This document shows positions 1 through 6,642 of a stretch of DNA of 28,567 nucleotides, piece by piece (positions within the stretch are counted from its first letter, which is position 1; every line of letters begins with the position of its first letter). Source of the stretch: a virus. Made by a program: the position numbers and the translations under genes. The stretch covers positions 1-28,567 of the IMG/VR virus record IMGVR_UViG_3300010938_000117. The stretch is one strand, 5' to 3'. Below the pieces are notes generated by a model, which saw only the letters and a program-made list of their open reading frames with translations, was not told the DNA's origin and searched no databases.

Positions 1-78
1 TACAATCTTCCCGAATACTTTAGCGGATGGGAATTTGAGAGCGAAGAAAAATACAATGAATTCTTAAATTTAAAATAA
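1..78 (+). CDS. 3' end of an unidentified gene (25 codons)
   Basis: An open frame runs from the window edge to TAA at 76-78 and encodes the last 25 residues of a protein (ending EKYNEFLNLK). No start is visible. In lambda-type order the gene before a gpW-like gene and the portal is the large terminase, so this could be the terminase C-terminus. The residues visible do not identify it, and a small regulator and a terminator separate it from the head genes. Confidence 0.5.
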   Translation, partial: YNLPEYFSGWEFESEEKYNEFLNLK

Positions 79-137
79 AGGATAACCCGGATGCCTATAT
101 CACAAAAAAAATTTGAATTTGTGCAATGGAGGGAGAT

Positions 138-329
138 GTGAGCTTCGGTTGCAAAATGATTAATCCGCAGGAAATTAAGAACATAAGAAAACAAGCTGGG
201 CTTACGCAAGCTCAGCTTGCGGAGTATTTGGGATTGGGATCACAATCCCGAATTTCCGAATATGAAAGAGGGAAAAGAAGACCAAGCAAAAGTGTTGTGA
301 AACTTTTGCTTATGCTTAAGAAGAAGTAA
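138..329 (+). CDS. small XRE/Cro-type HTH regulator
   Basis: About 63 residues that are almost entirely one helix-turn-helix domain of the XRE/Cro family. The pattern 'IRKQAGLTQAQLAEYLGLG' followed by 'SRISEYERGKRRPS' is the typical helix 2, turn, recognition helix and ERG motif. The start is uncertain: ATG at 126 has no ribosome binding site, GTG at 138 follows GGAGGGAG by about 5 nt and is chosen, and ATG at 156 would still keep the domain. The gene is followed directly by a strong terminator and then by an operator-like palindrome (411-425) before the head operon. It may therefore regulate late genes or itself; that role is inference. It has no effector domain. Confidence 0.8.
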   Translation: MSFGCKMINPQEIKNIRKQAGLTQAQLAEYLGLGSQSRISEYERGKRRPSKSVVKLLLMLKKK

Positions 330-353
330 AATATTTTATTATTAAAATTTTCT

Positions 354-393
354 AATCCGTACATCAATGTCCAGCGATGTACGGATTTTTTTT
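354..393 (+). terminator. rho-independent terminator
   Basis: A perfect 12-bp inverted repeat (AATCCGTACATC / GATGTACGGATT) with a 10-nt loop is followed directly by a run of T residues ending at 393. It closes the transcription unit that ends with the XRE gene and separates it from the head operon. Confidence 0.93.
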
Positions 394-410
394 GTTCTCT
401 TAAATAACTA

Positions 411-442
411 ATAGATATTTTCTATCTGTAAATCTAATTTTG
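411..442 (+). promoter_or_regulatory. putative late promoter with overlapping operator
   Basis: TAATTTTG at 435-442 matches the Bacteroidota -7 consensus TAnnTTTG and lies 23 nt before the first head gene. The -33 region is occupied by the palindrome-like ATAGATATTTTCTAT (411-425). That sequence differs at one base from the early-region operator ATAGATATTATCTAT at 22872-22886. No clear -33 TTG is visible. The placement between a strong terminator and the first gene of the long structural operon supports a late promoter under repressor control. Confidence 0.5.
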
Positions 443-464
443 CATCAGATAAAATAAGGATAAA

Positions 465-974
465 ATGCAAGAGAAGATTTATAAGGGTGTTAAAAACAGC
501 TGGATTGAGCCGGCAGATTTTTCAACTGCCGAATATAAGCTTTTGCTTTCAATCCAACATCCTTCCCAAGCAAATCCTGTTGAGTTTCAATCAACAGTAG
601 AAAATAATCAATATAAGTTTGAAATTATTCCTGCAGATACAGAACAGCTTAGAGATGGTTATTGCGTTTACAATATTCGTGCGATTAATCTTATTGATGC
701 AGATGATATTCAATTCGTTTCTTCCGGAGTAGTCTATGTTACCCCATCAAATATTTCTTCAATGTCGGAACCTGCTTATGCTCTTTTGATGGTTGAAAAA
801 TTAAAAGCTGCAATATTATCACTCTCATCCAAAACTACTCAGTCAATTGTAATTGACGGGGATTCATACAGCTATCAGGATATTGATAAACTTACAAAGC
901 AGTTAGATTATTGGGAGCGCAAAGCAGGGATTAAAAAACAAGTTAAAGTTTTAGCGAGGTTTGTGAATGAATAA
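465..974 (+). CDS. gpW-like head-tail joining protein with N-terminal extension
   Basis: 169 residues. The C-terminal part (about 100-158) has the layout of lambda gpW: a helix 'LLMVEKLKAAILSLSS', a small hairpin around an 'IVIDGDSYSYQDI' stretch, then a helix 'DKLTKQLDYWERKAG'. Lambda gpW is only about 68 residues, so the first 100 residues are an extra, beta-rich domain resembling small Ig-like phage modules. In lambda, gpW completes the filled head before tail joining. Position supports the call, since W lies directly before portal B in lambda and here the gene overlaps the portal start by 8 nt (967-974). The start at 465 follows AAGGAT. The gpW assignment rests on pattern and synteny only. 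Confidence 0.6.
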   Translation: MQEKIYKGVKNSWIEPADFSTAEYKLLLSIQHPSQANPVEFQSTVENNQYKFEIIPADTEQLRDGYCVYNIRAINLIDADDIQFVSSGVVYVTPSNISSMSEPAYALLMVEKLKAAILSLSSKTTQSIVIDGDSYSYQDIDKLTKQLDYWERKAGIKKQVKVLARFVNE

Positions 975-2493
975 AACTATCGCAAAAATATTATTCAAGA
1001 TTCCTTTCATTCGTAGTATCGGAAAAAGTCAAGCGGATATAATTATACGTGCTTATAAAGCAGCACAAGCAAATCGTTTTACGTACAATTGGCTTGTTGA
1101 ATACGGCAGTATTAACAAGGAAATCAAACAGGATTATAAAGCACTGCTTTACAGAGCAAGAGATTTATGGAATAATAATGATTATGTGCGTGCTTATCGA
1201 AACAGAATAAGGGTAAACATAATCGGACCAGATGGAGTTATCTTACAAAACCGTGCTATTAAGTCAAATGGCGATGAAGATGATTTAGCAAATCAGGCAG
1301 TTGAAAATGCTTTTTACGATTGGATGAAGCCGGAGAATTGCACTCTTGCCGGTAATATTACTTTTGATGAACTTACTTATCTATGGCTTGATCAATTGAA
1401 AAGAGATGGAAATGTATTTATAAGAAAAGTAATTGCACCTGATACAAAATATGGTTTTGTATTGGAACCGCTTGAAGTTGATTTACTTGATGTTGATAAG
1501 AATGAAGAACTATCAAATGGCAATGTGGTTATTCTCGGAATTGAGTTTAATAAAATCCGCAAGCCGGTTGGTTATTGGTTTAAGCAGCAGAAAATGAAAG
1601 ATGAATTAACTGCGGTTAATTCTGTTATTTATAATTCAAACAATTCGGTTAGAGTGCCTGCAGAACAAATAATCCATTACTTTGACCGTGAAAGAAGCAA
1701 TCAGGTTATCGGTGTTACATCGCTTGCATCAATGATGTTAACGATGCACACGCTTGAAGGATACGAACAAGCTGCAGTTATTGCTGCAAGAATTGGTGCT
1801 GCAAAAGCAATGGTGATCGAATCAGAAAATCCGCCGGTTGAAACTGCTATTGGAGAAGAATCATCAAACAATAATGTAAGATACGATAATGTAAGTTACG
1901 GCGAAGTGTTATATCTGAATCCCGGAGAAAAATTAGCTTCATTTAATCCTGATTATCCACGAGATCAATATCCTTCATTCATAAAATCAGTTTTGAGAAA
2001 AATGGCTGCCGGACTTGGTGTTGCTTATGCAAACTGGGTTGGTGATCTGGAAAGTGTTAATTATTCATCAATGAGAGGGGGGACAATAGATGAAAGGGAT
2101 TTGTGGAAGTTAGAACATAAGAGGTTTGCTGAAAATATTCTTAAGCCAATTTTCTCGGAGTGGCTTAAATATGCTTTGATACAAGGCAGAATAATAATTG
2201 CAGGCAGGGTTGCAGATTATGATGAATACGAAAGATTAAATTATCCTGAATTCCCGGGAAGAAAATACGATTGGGTTGACCCTCTTAATGATGTGCAATC
2301 AGTTGAGTTAATGCTTAAAAATAATCTTACTACTCTAACTGAAGAACACGCAAAGATGGGGAAAGATTTTCGTGATTATCTGAAGGTGAGGAAAAGAGAG
2401 ATTGAAGCGCTGAAAGAAATAAAGCAAGCAGAGCTTGAGTTACTGCAAAAAGAAAATGAATTAAAATTATTAAAATCTTCTACTGGAGAGTAA
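967..2493 (+). CDS. portal protein, lambda gpB family
   Basis: 508 residues, the usual length for lambda-type portals (Phage_portal_2). It forms the dodecameric ring at the head vertex through which DNA enters and leaves and to which the tail docks. Family signs are 'NNDYVRAYRNRIRVNIIGP' near residue 75, a long wing region with 'FIRKV', 'GVTSLASMM' in the middle, and the family motif 'NYSSMRGG' followed by 'DERDLWKLEHKRFAENILKPIF' near 360-395. The last 50 residues form a charged coiled coil, perhaps facing scaffold or capsid. It overlaps the gpW-like gene upstream and is 1 nt from the protease-capsid gene downstream, so the three are probably translated together. Confidence 0.92.
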   Translation: MNKTIAKILFKIPFIRSIGKSQADIIIRAYKAAQANRFTYNWLVEYGSINKEIKQDYKALLYRARDLWNNNDYVRAYRNRIRVNIIGPDGVILQNRAIKSNGDEDDLANQAVENAFYDWMKPENCTLAGNITFDELTYLWLDQLKRDGNVFIRKVIAPDTKYGFVLEPLEVDLLDVDKNEELSNGNVVILGIEFNKIRKPVGYWFKQQKMKDELTAVNSVIYNSNNSVRVPAEQIIHYFDRERSNQVIGVTSLASMMLTMHTLEGYEQAAVIAARIGAAKAMVIESENPPVETAIGEESSNNNVRYDNVSYGEVLYLNPGEKLASFNPDYPRDQYPSFIKSVLRKMAAGLGVAYANWVGDLESVNYSSMRGGTIDERDLWKLEHKRFAENILKPIFSEWLKYALIQGRIIIAGRVADYDEYERLNYPEFPGRKYDWVDPLNDVQSVELMLKNNLTTLTEEHAKMGKDFRDYLKVRKREIEALKEIKQAELELLQKENELKLLKSSTGE

Positions 2494-2494
2494 A

Positions 2495-4372
2495 ATGAAT
2501 AAACTAAAAGAAAGAAAACCGGAATATAAAAATATTTTCAGCCGTGAAGCCAATATAGTCCGTGTTGATGGTACTGAAGGATTTGAAAATGTTATTGCAA
2601 CAGAACAGCCGGTAATTGTTTTTGATTGGTTTGAATTTAAGCCAATCCGTGAAATGCTTTTAATTGACGGTGTTGAGCTGCCTGAATCGAAACAAGTTGT
2701 GCTGCTTGATTCACATTCGAGATTTCAGCTTAGCGATATAAAGGGTTCAACAAGAAACATTCATCCTGAAAATGATGAAAGATTAGGGAGAGTTTTGGTT
2801 GGAACTACAGTGCTTGCGCACAATGCGGAAGATGAAAAGCAATTGATTAGAGATGGTCATCTCACAAGCACATCAATCGGTTATCAGGTTTACGATGATT
2901 ACACAATCAGGATACCACCGGGAAAATCTACAGAAGTGAACGGAAGGGTAATTAAAAATGAATTTGCAAAGCGAGATTTATTAGTGAGAACAAAATGGCG
3001 CTTGCTTGAAAATTCATTGGTTGCAATCGGAGCAGATAGTGCTGCAAAATTCAGATCATACTTTGATGAATTAGAAGATGGCGATCTCGAAAGAATTCTG
3101 GAAGAAAAAATAGAAAATAAATTAACAATCAAACTAAAGGAGAAAAAAATGGATAATCACGCAGCTGAAACACACACTGAGGAGTTGAAGAGAGTCAGCG
3201 CAATTCAAAAACTTGCTGAGGATTTCAAAGACAAGGTCAAGGGGGTTGATCTTAAAACCGTTGCGAATGCTTTTGTTACAGGCGAGAAATCTGCAAGAGA
3301 TTTTTCTGACTTCATTTTGAAAAATATGGTGCAGGAAAATCAGTCTGCAATAAACAAGCCCGTTGTTGAACTCGCTCCCAAGGAAATTAAAGAATACTCA
3401 ATCGGAAGAGCAATAAGATCTTTGCTCACAGGTGAGAATTGCTTTGAAGCTGAAGTAAGCCGTGAGATGGCTAAAAAATTTGGCGAAACAAAAGGTATCT
3501 ATGTACCGCACGAAGGAGTTGCTGTTAAATTACAGAGAGATTTAGCTGCAGGTGGTACCAACACAGGTAAAGAGTTGGTGGGAACTGATCTTCTTGGCAA
3601 TCAATTTATTGATTACCTATATAACAAGATGATCGTTTCAAAAGCAGGTGTTCAATTCTTAACTGGCTTGCAGGGAAATGTTTCAATTCCGAAATTATCT
3701 TCTTCTGCCGGATATGGTTGGGCTGCAACTGAAAACGCTGCATTAGCAGAAGGAACACCGGGAACTTTAAGTGTTGATTTATCGCCAAAGAGAGGTGGAA
3801 GATATGTTGATGTTTCTTCTCAGCTATTGATTCAGGGAAATCCGTCTGCTGAAAGATTAGTAGCAAATGATCTTGTTAAATCTGCTGCAGTAGCACTCGA
3901 TGCTGCAATACTGCACGGTTCAGGAACAAGCGGTCAGCCAAAAGGTGTAGCTGCTACATCCGGAGTTGGCAGTGTAACTGGCACAAGTATTACTTACGCT
4001 GGGTTGATGGAATTTATCACTGATGTTGAAACTGCAAACGCCGATGCTGAGACAATGGCATTTATCACCAATCCAGTTATACGTGGTACATTTATGACCA
4101 AACCTCAAGTCTCCGGACAACCAGTTTATTACATTAATTCTAACAAAGAATTATTTGGTTATCCTGTTTATGCAACTAATCAGGTTAATTCCGGTTATAT
4201 GTTCTTCGGCGACTGGACTCAGGTACTCGTCGGTTTATGGGGGGGACTTGAATTGTTGGTTGATCCTTATACACAAGCTACAAGTGGACTGGTAAGATTG
4301 ATTGCAAGTCAGTTTGTAGATATTGCAGTAAGACATCCTGGTGCATTTTCAGTATCAAGCAATATTTCTTGA
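2495..4372 (+). CDS. prohead protease fused to HK97-fold major capsid protein
   Basis: 625 residues holding two phage head proteins in one frame. Residues about 15-190 resemble HK97-type prohead protease (family U35), with a likely catalytic His at 74 ('LLDSHSR') and Ser at 125 or 127 ('HLTSTSIGY'). Residues about 219-300 form a helical delta/scaffold-like region. Residues about 300-625 are an HK97-fold capsid, with 'GKELVGTDLLGNQFIDYLYNK', 'IPKLSSSAGYGWAATENAA', 'DAAILHGSG' and a C-terminal 'VDIAVRHPGAF'. The protease normally cuts the delta domain from capsid subunits during head maturation. Protease-capsid fusions are known in other phages. Here an internal start at 3149 with a strong ribosome binding site would also yield capsid alone. 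Confidence 0.9.
   Translation: MNKLKERKPEYKNIFSREANIVRVDGTEGFENVIATEQPVIVFDWFEFKPIREMLLIDGVELPESKQVVLLDSHSRFQLSDIKGSTRNIHPENDERLGRVLVGTTVLAHNAEDEKQLIRDGHLTSTSIGYQVYDDYTIRIPPGKSTEVNGRVIKNEFAKRDLLVRTKWRLLENSLVAIGADSAAKFRSYFDELEDGDLERILEEKIENKLTIKLKEKKMDNHAAETHTEELKRVSAIQKLAEDFKDKVKGVDLKTVANAFVTGEKSARDFSDFILKNMVQENQSAINKPVVELAPKEIKEYSIGRAIRSLLTGENCFEAEVSREMAKKFGETKGIYVPHEGVAVKLQRDLAAGGTNTGKELVGTDLLGNQFIDYLYNKMIVSKAGVQFLTGLQGNVSIPKLSSSAGYGWAATENAALAEGTPGTLSVDLSPKRGGRYVDVSSQLLIQGNPSAERLVANDLVKSAAVALDAAILHGSGTSGQPKGVAATSGVGSVTGTSITYAGLMEFITDVETANADAETMAFITNPVIRGTFMTKPQVSGQPVYYINSNKELFGYPVYATNQVNSGYMFFGDWTQVLVGLWGGLELLVDPYTQATSGLVRLIASQFVDIAVRHPGAFSVSSNIS
3149..4372 (+). CDS. nested in-frame capsid product from an internal start
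   Basis: ATG at 3149 lies in the frame of the fusion gene and is preceded by AAAGGAG (3136-3142) with a 6-nt spacer, as good a ribosome binding site as any in the window. It falls exactly at the junction between protease and delta/capsid domains (Met219 of the fusion). Initiation here would give a 407-residue delta-plus-capsid protein, so many capsid copies could be made for each protease copy. The site is seen directly; its use is inferred. A comparable logic is lambda's nested C/Nu3 genes. Confidence 0.65.
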   Translation: MDNHAAETHTEELKRVSAIQKLAEDFKDKVKGVDLKTVANAFVTGEKSARDFSDFILKNMVQENQSAINKPVVELAPKEIKEYSIGRAIRSLLTGENCFEAEVSREMAKKFGETKGIYVPHEGVAVKLQRDLAAGGTNTGKELVGTDLLGNQFIDYLYNKMIVSKAGVQFLTGLQGNVSIPKLSSSAGYGWAATENAALAEGTPGTLSVDLSPKRGGRYVDVSSQLLIQGNPSAERLVANDLVKSAAVALDAAILHGSGTSGQPKGVAATSGVGSVTGTSITYAGLMEFITDVETANADAETMAFITNPVIRGTFMTKPQVSGQPVYYINSNKELFGYPVYATNQVNSGYMFFGDWTQVLVGLWGGLELLVDPYTQATSGLVRLIASQFVDIAVRHPGAFSVSSNIS

Positions 4373-4447
4373 ACTTAATCCGTATAGAATGCCTCCTCAA
4401 TGTGTGGTGGCTGGTAATCACTGCCAGCCACTATGCTGAGGTTAAGT
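4373..4447 (+). other. structured intergenic hairpin after the capsid gene
   Basis: Nested inverted repeats: ACTTAA (4373-4378) with TTAAGT (4442-4447), CCTCA (4395-4399) with TGAGG (4437-4441), and GTGGCTGG with CCAGCCAC around a 9-nt loop. No T-run follows, so it is not a classical terminator. It could stabilise the upstream capsid mRNA or partly block transcription, which would make capsid more abundant than the connector proteins. Confidence 0.6.
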
Positions 4448-4470
4448 AACAAAAAATAAAAGAGGTTAAA

Positions 4471-4683
4471 ATGAAATTATTAGTTTTAAGATCGTTTATC
4501 TATAATGATTCAGTTGCAAATGCAGGAGATGTGATTGATGTTGAAGACGAAGAACTTGCAACGGTATTAATCGGATCAAATAAAGCTGCGATTCAGAAAG
4601 AAGAAGAAAAACCAGAACCTGAACCATTTACAACTGAAAATCAATCTGCATTAGTTAAAGGCAAGAAGAAAAAAGATGCTTGA
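4471..4683 (+). CDS. small head-tail region protein of unknown function
   Basis: 70 residues. The N-terminal half has a small beta fold pattern ('VLRSFIYNDSVANAGDVIDVEDEEL') seen in many short phage proteins encoded next to the capsid. The C-terminal half is acidic then lysine-rich and probably disordered. It sits in the slot of lambda FI, but no similarity to FI can be claimed. AGAGG precedes the ATG, and its end overlaps the next gene by 8 nt. A structural or assembly role is inferred from position alone. Confidence 0.6.
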   Translation: MKLLVLRSFIYNDSVANAGDVIDVEDEELATVLIGSNKAAIQKEEEKPEPEPFTTENQSALVKGKKKKDA

Positions 4684-4984
4684 TTTAACTGATGAAGTAA
4701 ATGAAGTTTTGGACAGTGAAGCAGGGCGAGATGCTATCTTAGACTTGGCATCTCCACCCGCTTCAAAGTCCATTCGAATTATTTTCAAAAGAAATTTTTC
4801 CAAAACAATTGTTGATGGAGTTGAATGGGAAACTTATGAAGTTTATGTTTTGGGCAAGCCTGAAGATTTTGCGGATGCCAAACAAAATGATATGATAACT
4901 GTTGACAATGAAAATTTTAATATTGAACATATTGAACTACCAAATTATAACGGATTCGTTAAGGTGAGGTTAACTAAAAAATGA
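4676..4984 (+). CDS. putative head-tail connector (FII-like position)
   Basis: 102 residues, predicted mostly beta, with 'KSIRIIFKRNFSKTIVDGVEWETYEVYVLGKPEDF' and a C-terminal beta pair. Its length and its place between capsid and tail terminator match lambda gpFII, which joins head and tail. The sequence itself does not prove the family. It overlaps both neighbours (4676-4683 and ATGA at 4981), so translation is probably coupled. Confidence 0.5.
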   Translation: MLDLTDEVNEVLDSEAGRDAILDLASPPASKSIRIIFKRNFSKTIVDGVEWETYEVYVLGKPEDFADAKQNDMITVDNENFNIEHIELPNYNGFVKVRLTKK

Positions 4985-5457
4985 CAAGACGGGAATTTAT
5001 TACTAAAAAAATAATCGGATATTTATCTAACATTAGCACTGCAAATGGTTATTTGACAAATGCAGGAACAATTGTTAAGCATTGGGATACACAAATAACT
5101 CCGAATCGTGCTGATGTTGATATGGATATTAATGTAAGAGATATATCGAATGAACATATTGAAAATCATATCGAGACTTTAAATTTTCAGTTTATTCTTA
5201 GCTGCAAAAATTCAGATAATTATTCTAAGTTGAATAAAATGATTTCTGATGTTCAGAAAGCTTTAACCGATGAAAATAATTTAATTGATTTACAAAGTTC
5301 TGTCAATTCAAGGGTACGGTGGAGAGCAATAGCAGAGGAGATTGAAAAGACAAGGGAAAATGATACAGAGATTGCTTATGCATCAGTAACGATGGCTCTG
5401 GATCACCGTTACACGGAAAAATTTGAACCAGATTTTACAAATTATCAGGAGATATAA
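4981..5457 (+). CDS. putative tail terminator protein (gpU-like position)
   Basis: 158 residues with an alpha/beta layout typical of tail terminators: an N-terminal helix ('REFITKKIIGYL'), a beta pair around 'DVDMDINVRDIS', 'FILSCKN', a helix ('YSKLNKMISDVQKAL'), and a final strand before 'DHRYTEKFEPDFTNYQ'. Such proteins cap the tail tube after it reaches the length set by the tape measure and then bind the head connector. Assignment rests on this pattern and on its place just before the tube gene, as in lambda U-V. Confidence 0.6.
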   Translation: MTRREFITKKIIGYLSNISTANGYLTNAGTIVKHWDTQITPNRADVDMDINVRDISNEHIENHIETLNFQFILSCKNSDNYSKLNKMISDVQKALTDENNLIDLQSSVNSRVRWRAIAEEIEKTRENDTEIAYASVTMALDHRYTEKFEPDFTNYQEI

Positions 5458-5460
5458 AAA

Positions 5461-5895
5461 ATGGCAATAGCATCAGGAACACCAATAACAGGTGGAAACG
5501 GCACACTAAAAACAGGCGCTTCCGGAGGAGCTTACGGTACTTTAACCGAATACAAAGTTAAGAATGTAAATCTGACAATATCAGGGGGTGCAATTGATGT
5601 AACTGACAGCGGAGATGGAAATTTCCGAAGTAAGGTACCGCACAAAAGAGCAGAATGGAACGGCAGCGCTGAAGCTATATTGAAAGCAGGTGACACTGAA
5701 CTTGCAGTAAATACTAAATACTCGCTTGCAGTTGTTGCTGAAGATACAAGCGGTGATGAAATTTACTGGCTTGGTGATGCAATCATAACTGAAATCGGAG
5801 TAGCAATCCCAATTGAAGGGGAGGATGCAGTAAGCAGATCAATTAATTTTGTCGGAGCAGGATCAATCGCTAAGGTTGATAACACTGCTTCTTAA
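5461..5895 (+). CDS. major tail tube protein
   Basis: 144 residues, almost all beta strands, with glycine-rich turns and 'YKVKNVNLTISGGAIDVTDSGDG', the strand and loop pattern typical of tail tube subunits ('DVTDSGDG' is a common signature). The product would polymerise into the hollow tail tube around the tape measure. The gene starts 3 nt after the tail terminator gene and is followed by the tail chaperone gene, as expected in siphophages. There is no sheath gene nearby, so the tail is probably non-contractile. Confidence 0.78.
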   Translation: MAIASGTPITGGNGTLKTGASGGAYGTLTEYKVKNVNLTISGGAIDVTDSGDGNFRSKVPHKRAEWNGSAEAILKAGDTELAVNTKYSLAVVAEDTSGDEIYWLGDAIITEIGVAIPIEGEDAVSRSINFVGAGSIAKVDNTAS

Positions 5896-5932
5896 TCAAC
5901 AAATCATTCACAAAACATTGAGGAGTAACATT

Positions 5933-6448
5933 ATGGAAAGAAAAACATTTTCTTTCAAACTCTTGGACGGCAAGGAGTATAAATTTGCCGAAAGAAATCG
6001 AGAAGATATTGATTTCGGTTATTTCCAAAACCGATTGAGGTCTGAACGATTTAAGTTTATTCAGGAAAATGTTATTGATGAAACAGATCGGCTTGCTTTA
6101 CTAAGACTGGAAGTTGATAAAATTTATTCTGATCAAGAAATTGGAATTTTTATTCTCAGCAATTTACAGGAACAGTTAAAGCTTGTTTATGCATCTTTCA
6201 AGGTGATGCAGCCAGAAATTCCTTTCGATGAGTTCAGCAAATTAGTAAATCAGAATTTGGTAAATGAATTAACAAAGCTGATATCCGATCTTGAAAAACC
6301 TGAAGAAATTTTTGACGATGTTATTACTAAAGAGCTTGGTATAACACAAAGCAAACTTGCAAGCTGGAATAAGGAACAGCCGGCATTGTATAAGTGGCTT
6401 AAGAAAGCCGGTAATATACAGCTGAAAAAAAAAGAAGTGAAGGGTTAA
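5933..6448 (+). CDS. tail assembly chaperone, short form (G-like)
   Basis: 171 residues from ATG 5933, chosen because AGGAG lies at 5921-5925; an upstream in-frame start at 5849 would overlap the tube gene and has no good site. The protein is mostly helical after an N-terminal beta part ('KTFSFKLLDGKEYKFAER'). Its place between tube and tape measure is that of lambda G and its relatives, which bind the tape measure and recruit tube subunits. The frame ends with three lysine codons in a run of nine A residues shortly before the stop, which is the likely slip site for the longer GT form. Confidence 0.78.
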   Translation: MERKTFSFKLLDGKEYKFAERNREDIDFGYFQNRLRSERFKFIQENVIDETDRLALLRLEVDKIYSDQEIGIFILSNLQEQLKLVYASFKVMQPEIPFDEFSKLVNQNLVNELTKLISDLEKPEEIFDDVITKELGITQSKLASWNKEQPALYKWLKKAGNIQLKKKEVKG

Positions 6449-6642
6449 GCCGGGAAGTTGCTGAAGCTTTGGTGCTTGCTACATATCCAGGAATTGATAT
6501 TGGGAAAATAACTCAAAGAAATTTTATGATGTTATTAGAGCAAGCACCAAACATTACATCATACAGATTAAACGGAAAATTAGAAAATGAAACTGAGCGG
6601 GACAGAAGAAAAAGATTGAAGGAACAATATCTGAATGGCTAA
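5933..6642 (+). CDS. tail assembly chaperone, -1 frameshifted long form (GT-like)
   Basis: A -1 slip on the A-run at 6425-6433 (A AAA AAA at 6427-6433, then G) joins residues 1-167 of the G-like protein to an open -1 frame from 6433 to the TAA at 6640-6642. This adds 69 residues, from RSEGLSREVAEALVLATYPG through to RKRLKEQYLNG. The added part has no start codon or ribosome binding site of its own, yet stays open and protein-like across the whole gap and ends 8 nt inside the tape measure gene. The same G/GT arrangement is conserved in tailed phages. Transcriptional slippage on nine A residues is an alternative route to the same product. Confidence 0.85.
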
